Shown: positions 10,607 to 21,658 of the stretch, piece after piece | Layout: every line of letters begins with the position of its first letter | Numbering within the stretch: the stretch's first letter is position 1 | Source of the DNA: Camillea tinctor | Lineage: Eukaryota > Ascomycota > Sordariomycetes > Xylariales > Xylariaceae | DNA length: 64,000 bases | Assembly: GCA_022578605.1 (NCBI GenBank) | Contig: MU394070.1 | Coordinates: forward strand, 310,001 to 374,000 | Reading direction: 5' to 3' | Made by a program: the position numbers and the translations under genes | The notes under the pieces: model-generated | What the model saw: only the letters and a program-made list of their open reading frames with translations | What the model was told of the DNA's origin: nothing | Databases searched by the model: none

Positions 10607-11699
10607 TTTGAGAGCTTTTTCTGGTAATTCGTTTTCTTCTTTTTGGGAGTGGTTGTGTGAGTAGGTTTAGTGTTGTAAGTTCTTGTAAATTCTTGTTAGT
10701 TGTTGTGTTCGATCTGGTTGGTTTGATTTGGTATGAGAATGTCGGCGGATCTTAACGCCGATGGCTCGATATTTATCTTCGAGAGGTCCTAGAGACGACG
10801 ACTAGAAGACAATAAAGCCAGGGAGCAATCATTTGAGAACAATACCTTTCAGTTCCAGCGGCTTGTTTCGCTATTTCTTTATCATAAGCACACTCTCTTT
10901 CTTAATTCCTTCCAGATAAACCCCGCCACATCACACCTGACACATTGTAACCAAGGAGCAAACAACAGAACATAGACTTCATCGAAATTACACAAAGCAG
11001 AAAACAATAACATAGAGTTCCAGAGGGTTCTGGTTTAACCTTCTGAGGGCTAGATCATGCCTCGAGATGCATATTCATTGTTGTATAGGCTAATACCTAA
11101 GATGCTCAACAGCCCTCAATCCTGCGGAATTCTATGAATAATATTACACACAGCAGTCACACTAAGCGTCTTGCAAGCAGTTTCTATTTTTGACTAACGC
11201 CGTCTAATAACCGAGGCTACTAATGATGAAGCCCAGGCATATATCAACACATCATCTGGTTAACTGCCTGTGGCGAGACCTTTCCCGAGTATATAACACT
11301 ACGTCCGTGTATATATTTATAGATGATTTCAGTTAGGCTGCAGATCTCTCCACACTATATCTAATAGCAATATTCTTGCCGAATAACCTGGTCGGTATCT
11401 CATATCCAGCGCTATCCACCAAGTTACACTTCGCCATCAACCATTAGGGCACAATAGCAAAAGCGCCTACTTAGGACGACACTGCAATATATCCAGAACC
11501 TTATAATGCGAAACCACCACCAAACATAACAGCCAGTGATAATAACAGACCTCCTATTCAACGTATGCCTATAGTAGGTATCGGGTCGATATCTAAAGAA
11601 CGGGAAGCCTAACTAGTTGATAGGAGCCTCATCATAACCCTAACATACGTCCTCGTTCCATTGTCCTAGAGTCAGCACAGCCAAAAAAAACACACTAGG
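10607..11699. other. AT-rich intergenic region with no gene seen
   Basis: This is a 1.1 kb stretch with stops in all frames and many TA dinucleotides (for example 11290-11370). It may be a degenerate repeat, but I recognise no element ends. Confidence 0.5.
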
Positions 11700-11700
11700 A

Positions 11701-12500
11701 GTGGACACAAGTGGGCAATTCCCTCCTAACTCGAGCGACACAACCAACAGCTACCATAGCAAATTTTCTGCGCATATGGGAGTCACCTATGACAGCGGGG
11801 AGTTGGGGGAGGACTATCACAGCAAAATCGCGGCTATGAAAGAGACTATACGGACGCTAACGAAGAAAGCCAAGGACGAGAAGGCAAGGGCCGATGGCTT
11901 CGAGAATCAACTCCGGCCCCTTCAAGAACATTACGCCGCTTCTGTGAAGGTTCGTGTAATCCGCTTATTATTATTTTTTCCCCCTGTTTCTTCTATACGC
12001 CTTAGTTGAGAACTAAAAATTGGAGAAGGAGAATGCAAAGCACAAAGCACGAAAGGCGGCCCGGAGGCTCAAGAAGCTTGAGAAATCTCGACGAGCCGAG
12101 GCACAAGCAGACACAGAGTCTGCCATCAAGAAGCTCAATGTCGAATTCGCCCTCCGCGTGCTCGGCATTGCCGAGACCCAGCTGAAGCAAACTATCCTGG
12201 AGAGAACCACACTCGAGAAACTCAAGGCGCAGTACGAGGAAGAAGTGGTTCTTCTACGGTCCAAGTTGGCTGAATATGAGTTGAGGTATTACAGTTCTCT
12301 GAATTAGAAGCTGGTAGAAGAGCTCACCTTATTGGCATCACAGCTCAGAGCTCAGGGATCCAATATCCAGATTGTCGCGAGAGAGGAGTCACGACATAGA
12401 GAGGGAACTTGTCGGAAAGTGTCGGGTGAGAGACTGTTATGTGACAGAAGTTATTGATAGAGTGAAGCAGAAATACAAGAGACAGGCTGAGACTTGTACA
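11701..12500 (+). pseudogene. Decaying coiled-coil protein gene
   Basis: A strongly coiled-coil coding signature is broken in several ways. The first part (frame from 11701, with a GTG where the likely Met codon should be and the first real ATG at 11776) ends KKAKDEKARADGFENQLRPL and meets a possible donor GTTCGT at 11950. The second part (frame from 12020) reads RRLKKLEKSRRAEAQADTES and then LNVEFALRVLGIAETQLKQT. The candidate acceptor at 12005 does not join the parts without meeting a TAA at 12014. A TAG at 12305 interrupts the coil, after which KLVEELTLLASQLRAQ continues in the same frame. A further coil-like segment (ERSHDIERELVGKCRVRD) lies in another frame from 12372. This looks like one gene with a lost start, a nonsense codon and a frameshift. 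A multi-intron gene with odd splice sites is the alternative. The family is not recognised. Confidence 0.5.
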
Positions 12501-13212
12501 TACTTAGATCTTGACATGGAGAAGATGGGATATGGGATCGGCTCATGTCCACTTCTCTCCATCTTCAACATAATGATGACGAATATAGTTATCCTTTACG
12601 AGTAGATGCTCTCTCGTGTCCACATAACTAGACTAACTAGTAGGTTAAGTTACTATTCTAGATGGGTAGTGACCTCTTAGTTAAGCCTACTTGGTTTTAT
12701 AAAGATACTGGAATGACGACGTCAGTTGATTGGTTTAGCCGAAAAAGCATTGGTGGATAGATGCATGCATATGCAGTGAGTGAGACTGGGACCAAGCTCG
12801 TCATTGGCTCATAAGGAGAGGGTTACCGTTTCATGACGTCATGTTCATGAATCAATGATACAGGTACCTACCTAATGTATCTCCCTCTCCCTCTCTCTCT
12901 CCCTTTGCTCTCGGGTAGTACTGAAATTGGAAAGTCCCTGACCTTGGCCATTAGGAGCTTCTTAATTGCAAATATTACATTACAGTTACGCGAGACAATT
13001 ATTTACCCCAAACTAAGCTTCCTCTACTAATCCATCTTACGTGGACTCTTTCATCTTTCTTCCTTTCTACATCTACCCATCCATCCATCCCACTCCATAC
13101 AACAAACGGACACGCAAACACGTAAATCTTCACAACTCATATTCCCAATCCTTTCTTTTCTTTTCTTCACAACAAGCCCAGATTAAACTACTTACGAGAC
13201 ATTCCAAACACA
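12501..13212. other. Intergenic region upstream of the small mitochondrial-protein gene
   Basis: No gene is seen. A CTCCCTCTCCCTCTCTCT tract near 12884-12903 and a pyrimidine-rich, CATCCATCC-containing leader (13040-13160) probably belong to the promoter and 5' UTR of the next gene. Confidence 0.6.
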
Positions 13213-13652
13213 ATGGCCTCCCGAATCCTATCCAAGTCATCCGCCACCATGCGCCCAGCTACCCGCTTCATCACCGCCAGACATATGGCGCCCGCCCGAG
13301 CCTTCAGCACACGCTCAGCGCTCCGCAGCCAAGAAAGCAGTCGTGCGTCCCCTCCTCCCCTCTCTCCAACCTCACCCCCCCCGCAAAACGAGGCAATGGG
13401 AACCTAACCGCGTCCATCTAATCACGTGCAGTATCAGACGAGCAGCACGACCCGGAGAAGCACAAGCAGGACCTGCTGGCGAAGCAGAAGCAGGGCAAGG
13501 GCCACTGGAAGCCGGAGCTCGCGTCGGACAGCGAGGAGGCGATCAAGGCGGACCGGTCGGGCGCCGAGGACGTGCGCGCCCTGCAGGAGCGCACCAAGCG
13601 CACGGCCGAGGAGACGAGCAAGTCGGGCACTAGCATGCGGGATGGGTTGTAA
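13213..13652 (+). CDS. Small predicted mitochondrial protein
   Basis: Two exons, 13213-13342 and 13432-13652, join in phase 1 across an 89 bp intron (donor GTGCGT, acceptor GTGCAG) to give 116 aa. The N terminus is a clear mitochondrial presequence: Met-Ala-Ser-Arg followed by a run rich in Arg, Ser, Thr and Ala with no acidic residue for about 40 residues (MASRILSKSSATMRPATRF). The mature part is highly charged and hydrophilic (DPEKHKQDLLAKQKQGKGHW, then KPELASDSEEAIKADRSG) and ends SGTSMRDGL. Splicing changes frame; exon 2 is GC-rich and free of stops only in the joined frame. I do not recognise the family. The short, charged, Gly-His-Trp-Lys-Pro-containing form suggests a small matrix protein, but its function is unknown. 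Confidence 0.75.
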
Positions 13653-15337
13653 AGGGGGAGCAAGCAAGTCAAGAGGTAGAGGAAGAGGGGAAGGGAAAGG
13701 GTTTACGTGGACTCCTTCTCGCTCTTTTTCCGTTATGTCTCCTTTTGCGTGTAATAATAGGTATAGGGTTAAGGACTGAGGCGGGTGAGAAGCAAGGAGG
13801 GAGGTTATGAATAAAGAACGGACATGGTTAGGGGCGAAAGAGGAAGACTGAGATCAAACGCAAGATATTCGATATTGCTGCGGAGAAACCGACGATGGTA
13901 GGCAGATTGTCTCTACATATGGGTGTATGTATTCCTAATTATGCGAACGGGTTGAATCATGAATCATGGATGGGGCGGGTGACAATAGTTTCTCAGTCGG
14001 AAGGTTAAAAAGGGAAAGAAAAAAAAGCGTATTATATTTCATATAGTACTACAGAGTTCTTATCTCATCGTCACTTTTGCATGCTACTTACACCCAATAT
14101 CCCTGTAGACGAAGATTCCTGTATGTGGTTAGTTGTAGCAAACATGAAATGCGGGTGGTATTCAGGATGTCGTGCCATGTTATCGTCGTGGTCGTCTCTC
14201 TTTGTACCTACGGCATACTAGTTGAGGGTAGAGGAGGGCCAGGATAGGAGTGCTTTCAACCGCTAGGCGATGAATCCATTGTCCCTGCCGTGTATCAATC
14301 CTGCCATGACCAGATTTAGAAAGCAAGAGGCAAAAAACCACCCTCCTGGATAGGTAATCTATCTACTCACCAAGCCAAACCCTCCTTTCTTTCCCCTTCT
14401 CTCCCTCCCACTTTTACATAATTCAGAGCGGGATAAGAAGGAATAAAAAGGTACCTAGGTTAGGTAGGTTATGTATATACCAGCATCCAAAAAGAGAGAA
14501 GAAGAAAAACGAACGCATATATGTGTACAACCTATGCAAATAGATGTATAAAACCTAATTCCTATTTCCTATTTCCTATTCTACCACGCCAACGCCGCGC
14601 CATAAACTTGAGTCCCAGAAAGAGAAAAAAGATATGACAAGGGGGAAAGGAGAGAAAAGAGGAGAGGGGGAGGAGAGGAGAAAGAAACTCCTCCAGAAAG
14701 CAAAACCCAAATAGGAGAGATGATAGGGGACGAAATCCCCCCTTCTCTCCCTTCCCCTCCCAGATGTTTAAATATCCCCCTGACCTAGGAATATCTAACC
14801 TAGGTAATGATTTTGTTCGTTTACTGTGAACCGAACAGGACCGGACCAGACCAAGCATACCAAAAACATGTATGTATATGTGTAGCCTCTTTTTTCTTTT
14901 TTTTTCTCTCTTTTTCTTCCCTCTCCCCTTTTTGTTCACCCGTGGGTAATATTCCCTCTCATCGTTTTCCTCCTTATTCCTATATCCTTCTCTCCCCGAC
15001 AAGATGATGGTCGTTTCTCGGCCGATGTCTCTTTTCTTCTTTCTTCACTTCTTCTTGCTTCTTCAAGTCATCTCTTTTCTTTTCTTTTTTTGCTTTCTCT
15101 TTCCTTTTTTTCTTCTCTCCCTGTTAGATCTTTTAAACCCTAAGTCCCTGGAATCCTACCTTGCTGAACTCGTTCATTTGTCCCTGACTGAAAAATGAGA
15201 GATCAACCCGATTTGCCCCTTTCCATGCCTTCCCTCCAATCCCATTAACCTTGCCCCTATCTCCTCCTTCCGCCCTCACCCCTCCCCTACCCCTTTTCCT
15301 GCTCCCCAACTTGCCTCATCCCCCACCTTCTCTTCCC
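13653..15337. other. Convergent intergenic region before SYN8
   Basis: This 1.7 kb region contains long purine-rich and pyrimidine-rich runs (14600-14760 and 14885-15130), triple CTATTTC repeats near 14559-14580 and a TACCTAGGTTAGGTAGGTT motif at about 14451-14470. No protein-like frame was found. It probably carries the 3' UTRs of both flanking genes. Confidence 0.6.
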
Positions 15338-16315
15338 TCACTTCAATATAGCGATCAACAACACCAGCACGATAATCAGCACGATGATGGCGATCATCTG
15401 CTTGCTCTCGCCAGCGGCGCGCGAAATCTTGCCGACCTGGCGCTTCGCGCGGTCGAGGCGATTCTGATGGCGATCAACGGCGCCATCAACATCGTCAAGC
15501 ATAGCGACGTGGTCGTCGAGCTCGTCGCCGATCTGCATGCTGAGCTCGCGCTGGCGCGCGATCGAGGCGCCCAGGGCGTCGAGCTGCGCGTCCTGCTGCG
15601 CCATGATCCGCTCGTGGTACGCGTGGATCTGGGTGTTGTCCAGCCCCCCCGCCTCCGCCTCGTCCCGGTACCCCATCCCGTTCGAGTCCGGGTCGTCCCG
15701 GTACCGCCCCCCGAAGAGCTGCTGCGCCTCGAGGTCCGTCCCTGGCGACGCGAGGCCCGGCGACGCGGGGTTGTCCGAGAACCGTACCGTCTTCGAGGCG
15801 GTGCGCACGCCCTTGGGGCGCAGGCTAGAAGGGGGGGATGTTGAGGGTGGAGGGTGGGCGGCGGAGGTGGTGGAGGTTGCGTGCTCGAAGTCGGGGTTGA
15901 GGGCCGGGTCGTTCGGGTGTGTCAGGGTGGACATGGTGGAGGGCGAGGAGAAGCCGTGGAATTGCGAGGTTAGATCGTTATACTGTTTCTGCAACCCGGG
16001 CAGCGAGTCGGAGATGGTGAGGGCACCACTAAGCATCAATCGAATCGTGTTAGGCAAACATTCAACTCGTACGCTGCTGGCATCTTGACCGGAGTTCCTT
16101 TTGCTTAATACTGCTTACTCTTCATCGCCCGCCTCCTCTAATCTCCTCTGTTCTTTTTCTAATGTCGCCAGTCCATCTTTAAATTGATCTAATGATCGCG
16201 ATATGTGACCGTCTTTGGAATCGCCATCGATGTTTAGGCTCTGCGCTCGCTGCCGTTCTAGTAGCGATAATTTGATGTGGTCGGCTAATAAGAAGAGTTG
16301 GTTCGGGTTCGACAT
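15338..16315 (-). CDS. Syntaxin-8/SYN8-type Qc-SNARE
   Basis: Exon 1 is 16315-16119 and exon 2 is 16028-15338, joined in phase 2 across a 90 bp intron (donor GTAAGC, a CCTAAC branch site, acceptor TTAG), giving 295 aa. The N-terminal part (LFLLADHIKLSLLERQRAQS, then LDQFKDGLATLEKEQRRLEE) is helical. A Pro/Ser-rich linker leads to KTVRFSDNPASP. The SNARE coil occupies about residues 210-265, beginning MAQQDAQLDALGASIARQRE, and is followed by a C-terminal anchor of Ile/Leu/Val with a final Lys. This order is that of syntaxin 8-type Qc-SNAREs, which act in endosome and vacuole fusion. Counting heptads places His239 (in ELDDHVAML) at the ionic zero layer, where Gln is usual. The ATG at 16313-16315 was chosen because the upstream in-frame Met lies in a less protein-like leader. 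Confidence 0.88.
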
Positions 16316-17667
16316 GACGAAGAATCGGTCGCGCACTCTTTTGGGAAGCAAGCAAATTTACGTTCTTTTTTTTTTTTAAGTATTGAGCAGACGGAATAAA
16401 TTCAATACAGCATTCAGTTTAATTCAGAAGAAGGAATGAAAAGAAATAAAACAAAATAAAATATAAAATAAAGTTGGAAAAAAAAAGGGAAGAAGAAAAA
16501 AGAAAAAAGAAAGAATTGAAAGTTTCCAACCAACTTTGTTCTTGTTCTGTTACAAGCTCCAGTACTTGTGAAACTCAAGGGTGCGTATGGTTGTACACTA
16601 CTTACATAACGTCAAGGCAACCGCTTAAGCCGAGAGAGATTCGGAGACGGGGAGAACTGAGCTTGTACATACACCCATGTAATCCCTGTAATCCATGTAC
16701 TACATACCCTTTTTACTGCGTACTACTTACTACCTAGGTACGCTAGGTAGTTGGTGTTACTATAGGTAATAACTGAGTGAGGCAAAGGGCAAGGCTTAAG
16801 GCTTAGTCTGATTGAACCAGCTGAAATCATTGTCTGGTTTTATTGATATTTCTCCGAGTTATTGCATACCTGCCCAGTGTAGTTCAATGTTGTGTAGATA
16901 CCTACTCTGTAATGATGTGACCCGTTTCCTTCCCTTTTACCCCCTCTCGTATAATTATTCGAAGCTTTGCACGGCTAATTTCCTCCAATCCCATTCTCTA
17001 TGTCTTTTCCCACTTCTCTTGAGAAATTTCCCCTATTTAACTAATACTGATCTATTGATTTTTATTTTCTCTTCTTCTTCAATCAACTTATTAATGAGCA
17101 CGCCATTGCATCGGTCATTCTATTTTAGGGGTTCCGGATTTCTATTATTTACTATTTGTTTGTTTACCTATTTATAGCGTAGGCGTAACATGGAATTGTT
17201 CTTTAAAGTTACCGGTTCTACATGTGCTAAGCCAAACTAGGACCTTGGGATAGACGATCTTTGCTTCTCAAGCCAAGCCAGAGCAAATTCACTATGCGTA
17301 TCGATTAATCAATTTGACTGAATGGGATTTCCTTGCTGCATCTATTAATACCATCAGCTCAGTTGAAGAATATAAGCTTAAATAAAATACATGTAACTTT
17401 CAGCTGTAGTGTGACGCAACGGAGACCACAGACTCCCGCTGTCCCGATTCATTGGGGGAGATCATTACCTACTATCTCCGTATATGCACATGTGAATACG
17501 TAGGTACTTATGTAACTAAGGTAGCTCTGCTACATGTACCTAGGTTAGCACTTGAAAACAATCTCCGAGGTCGGGATATCAAGGAAGCCTTCTAAAGAGA
17601 ATGAAATGTTATGCGGGTGATATTTAGCGCAGATCATCAAGTCCCGAGAATAATAGAATTGGTATTA
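16316..17667. other. AT-rich intergenic region left of the transposon
   Basis: The first 170 bases (A/T runs at 16360-16500) are the likely SYN8 promoter. The remainder, up to the transposon, has no supportable gene. A TACCTAGGTACGCTAGGTAG motif occurs at 16731-16750. The base pair TA at 17666-17667 is the left copy of the transposon's target duplication. Confidence 0.6.
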
Positions 17668-17735
17668 CCATCCACCACCACCTGGCGAACACCCCCACCT
17701 GGCGAACCCGCAAAACTAAAGACATCACACCAAAA
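17668..17735 (+). repeat. Left terminal inverted repeat of the transposon
   Basis: This 68 bp repeat starts CCATCCACCACCACC and is perfectly complementary to 19833-19900. It contains a 13 bp direct repeat, CCACCTGGCGAAC, at 17678-17690 and 17695-17707, spaced 17 bp apart. This is a plausible pair of transposase-binding sites. Confidence 0.95.
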
Positions 17736-17972
17736 AGCCATAAACTTCACTTATACGTATTTCTTTCAATTATGAAGTTATTTTCAATTAAAAAACATGA
17801 GTAGATAGATCTTACAATGTAGTACATGCTGTGTTTTTTTCTTTTTTTTTTGCGCAATGGTCAACATGGTATCTTACCGCAAAATGACTCCAAATGTAAG
17901 CATTAGTCGTAGACCGCTAGTCTTTCTCTTTCTTTCTCATTTTTTCAACGTAAACAACACCAAATCGCAATT

Positions 17973-19747
17973 ATGGCATATGAGGAGAATCAGATTCGTC
18001 AGGCCATTCAGGATATCCAAGAAAATGGCATTTCAGTGAAAAAAGCGGCCGTAAAACATGGAGTTCCTCGCTCAACCCTTACCCATCGACTCCACGGCAG
18101 ACCACCTCAAGAGACTCGCGATTATGCCACCAAATTAACTAATGAACAGGAGGAAAATCTCGTGAGATGGATCCTACGCCAGGAATCACTTGGTTATGCC
18201 CCTGAACATGGTGTTGTGCGAGAAATCGCGAAGGAATTAGCCAAAAAAAACGGCTTTCGTGGAAACCTAGGCCGCCACTGGTTATCTCGCTTTACTAAGC
18301 GAAATCCTTGTATCAAAACCAAAAGAGGGCGCCGTATGGAGGCTTCTCGCTTTGATGCCTTTACTCCTAAAGCCGTAAACTGGTATTTTGACATACGGCA
18401 AAAGGAATACGGCTGGATACGCCCAGAATTGACCTATAATGTGGATGAGGGTGGTTTGATGTGTGGTGCTGGTGTGTATTGATATTTGGTGTTTATTTTT
18501 ATTATTTACTAACTAATTTTATTAGGGATCGATGGAATGGTCCTAGGAGGGACCGAAACTAGGGAGGCTTTCTTGAAATCTCCTCAAACCCGTTATTGGA
18601 CCTCCTTTATTGAATGTGTCAGTGCCAAAGGCCATGTTATTGAGCCAGGGATCATTTTCAAAGGAAAAGAGCTTCAAAGCACCTATTTCAGAGAGGAATT
18701 CGAGTCTATTGCCCCTTGGTATTACATTTGCTCCGAAAATGGCTGGACATCGAATGAAATTGCAGTAGCGTGGCTGGAAAACGTTTTTTTGGCAAAGACA
18801 GAGGAGCATCTAACTGACCCATCTGACGCACGCTTATTGATCCTTGACGGCCATAAAAGTCATACATCAGTATGTTTATTTAATTTCTAATCGCATGGTC
18901 TTATTTTTATATTTTTCCCATTTTTTTTCATTTTTTAATGGGCGAGTGTACTAACCCCTGTGTCTAGGTGGAATTTATGACCCGTTGTTATCACAACAAC
19001 GTGTATCTTTGTTTCCTTCCAGCCCATTGCTCCCACGGCCTCCAGCCTCTCGATAATGGTCCTTTCAATGCCCTAAAGTACTCCTATCGAAAATTTCTTT
19101 CCAGATTGGCCTCTCAAACCGACTCATCGCCCGTAGATAAGCTGAATTTCATCAGAATGTATGTGAAAGCTAGAAACGAGGCCCTAGTCCCTGAGACCAT
19201 AAAAACCGCTTTCCGCATAACTGGCAACTGGCCTATTAGCAGGAGAAAGGCCCTCACGCATCCAGATTGCAAGCCAGATAAAGAAAATCGAGAAAAAGAC
19301 CTAGCAACTGAACCCATACCCCTAGGAGTGTCAGATACTCCAGCTACTGGCCGTCAAGTCAGGGAAATGGGCAAATTTCGCACTCCTCGCGCCAGAGCCC
19401 TTCTAGAGCGTTGTGCCAGGGCCGTAGATAAACATGGATCCAAAGCTGTTTATTACGAGAGAGAAATCCAGGCCCTGAGGCTCCAAATCGAACGCTTAGA
19501 CAAGAAAAAAAGGAAAAAAATCCCTAATCCAAATAAGGCGTTCATGACTATTGCACAGATACTAGCAAAAGGAGGGGGATCTATTGAGCCTAGTTTGGGC
19601 TTTGAAAGTGGTGTAAACGGCACGGAATCTGACCTTGAAAGTAAGGGGTCTGAAAGCGACGAGGAGGAAAACGAGGGTGCAATACACTCTCCAAAACATA
19701 CACGATCTGGGCGCATAATTAAGCTTCCAAATAGATATACGGATTAA
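17973..19747 (+). CDS. Pogo/Fot1-type DD35D transposase
   Basis: Three exons, 17973-18471, 18526-18869 and 18968-19747, give 540 aa with no internal stop. Intron 1 (54 bp) has a GTGTGT donor, a TACTAAC branch and TTAG; intron 2 (98 bp) has GTATGT, TACTAAC and CTAG. The N terminus carries a Psq-type helix-turn-helix (IRQAIQDIQENGISVKKAAV) and then a CENP-B-type helix-turn-helix (about 60-120, with LGRHWLSRFTKRNP). The catalytic domain shows Asp158 (YNVDEGG), Asp274 (LILDGHKSH) and Asp310 (LQPLDNGPF); the last two are 35 residues apart. A Lys/Arg-rich coil (LDKKKRKKIPNP) and an acidic tail ending in HTRSGRIIKLPNRY close the protein. Length and layout match Fot1/Pot2/Tan1-like transposases. The enzyme would bind the terminal repeats and move the element by cut-and-paste. 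Confidence 0.93.
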
Positions 19748-19832
19748 TTGAGCAAAGGGCTTTAAATTCATTCATTTCATTTGTTTTTATCATTTTTATT
19801 TATTTAGTTATTGAATTTACAAATGTGGTTGA

Positions 19833-19900
19833 TTTTGGTGTGATGTCTTTAGTTTTGCGGGTTCGCCAGGTGGGGGTGTTCGCCAGGTGGTGGTGGATGG
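19833..19900 (-). repeat. Right terminal inverted repeat of the transposon
   Basis: This 68 bp repeat matches the left repeat perfectly in inverse orientation, including both copies of the 13 bp subrepeat. The neighbouring TA at 19901-19902 completes the target duplication. Confidence 0.95.
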
Positions 19901-19902
19901 TA

Positions 19903-21658
19903 GCTACGTTTGTCTTTCATTCAAATAGAATTGGATTTTTAATGCCATTTTGTTGATCACATATGTATATGACAAGCTTAGATATTAGGTTAGGTAGGTT
20001 AGATACATGTAAGACGGCATATGTAGGTGTGGAAGTACTTCATGTAAGTGTATCATGTAGGAATGGAATCACATCAGAATTACACACATATAATCTACCA
20101 AAGGATGACAGGATCAGAAACCCTTCCTTACCTACAGGCAGGAAAAGAGAGCGAATAGGATCCCAAGATCTCACACACGCTCCCTTCCTCTTTCTCTTCT
20201 TTGCATCTGCCTCCGAACCTATTATTCTTCTCGCCTCATCTTCATGTCCCGGATCTACCGAGCGAACTCACCAAGAATGAATTATACCCTCAGTTCGCTT
20301 ACTCATCAATGCAAAGCCGACAGGTCCATGAAACAAAGATGCAGAAATCCTTTCCTTTTTGACGCCCGCCTTCTTATAGCTTACTTTTGTTTATAATAAG
20401 CAGATATATACATAGCCTTAAGGCTATCCTCCTTGCATAGCCTCTCTATTACTATATCTGTTAGTCCTTATGTAATGTAATTGTGACTGAACCTACAACA
20501 TATATCTCCATATGTATGTATATATAACCTCCTACACAGCTACTTATCTACTTTGCCTTGAGGTAATCTATATAGATCCACGGCGTTGGAGGCTACTTGA
20601 CTCCAACAACCTCTCAGCATCGAGTAAGTCGGCGAGCCTCCTCCGGGGGCACGGCACCCAACGGCCGGCGCTAACGCCCTTTGCGGCCAAGACCCAAGGA
20701 CCTGTTCCCCCCCTCTCCCCAAAGGGATGGGGAGCGGGTCATCGAGAGCACGCGAGAGGCCGGTAGACATAGGACTATTTCACGGCAATTGAGGTCGGAA
20801 AGAGCTAGGAGTAATTTTTTATATATGTTGAATCAGAGGGTTTTCTATTTTCCCTTTCTCTTCCCGCTGAACTTCCCCACAGTTTGTAGAGAAGAAAATT
20901 TAGATAGAGAGCATACATGGCTAGAGAAAGAAATAAACTCATATATTATAAATATCACAAGTTGACAAAAGAAAACTAGTATGAATTAGCCTTTAGGGAA
21001 GAGGGGAATTAGGTAGTTTTTTAGGTTCAATGTTTTTTTTTTTTCAAAAGGGGGGCAAAGGAGGGGAGGGGATTTTCCATTAGACCCCTCCTCTCTTCTC
21101 TTCTCCTCATCCCCTTATATCCTTACTTACCGACCCGGCCCGGTACTTGAACTTACATACTTAGTACCGACCTATATACTCCTCTCCCTCTTTTTAACCC
21201 CCCCTCCATCCTCGCTCCGTGGGGATCGTCTCTCTTTAGCTACCTACTTAGTGTAGGTTATGGCTTTTTTTTTCTCTGCCCATCTAGGTAAGTGAGAGGT
21301 ACTTATAGTTCTTATTGCCACGCGTTTCAAGGTAGGGTACTTATGAAAAGAGCTTGGCTTAGTACGCACACACTATAGTCGAGCAGGGGATAGAAAAGAG
21401 AGACAGAAAAAAGACTCGAAGATCGTTGAAAGTCCCTCCAGTCCCCTCGTAATTATCGGCAGTAGTTCTTTCTTCTTCTCTACTTGGTTTCCTTTTATTC
21501 TGTCCTCTTCCCGTTCCTCTCTTACTTGAAAGATCACGTTTCTCTTCTCTTCCCCCTTACTCCCTCCGTCTTCCCTTACCCATAAAACCAGCTAGGTATC
21601 CTATCTATCTACCTATATTCTTCCCCTTCTTCCACCAACACCCATCCATCCATCCATC
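19903..21658. other. Intergenic region between the transposon and the MetE-like gene
   Basis: No supportable gene is seen. An AT-rich part (19905-20560, with TTAGGTTAGGTAGGTTAG at about 19985-20002) is followed by an abrupt GC-rich patch at about 20578-20765 and then AT-rich sequence again. The patch may be a fragment of an old repeat. From about 21440 to 21658 the sequence is very rich in CT runs and CCATCCATCCATC, the likely promoter and leader of the MetE-like gene. Confidence 0.55.

Larger units (their letters stand above)
17668..19900 (+). mobile_element. Complete Fot1/Pot2-like (pogo, Tc1/mariner superfamily) DNA transposon
   Basis: This is a 2,233 bp element bounded by perfectly matched 68 bp terminal inverted repeats and flanked by TA on both sides (17666-17667 and 19901-19902), the target duplication expected of the superfamily. 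It encodes one three-exon transposase. Identical repeats and an intact reading frame point to recent insertion and possible activity. No second copy or internally deleted derivative was seen in this window. Confidence 0.95.
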
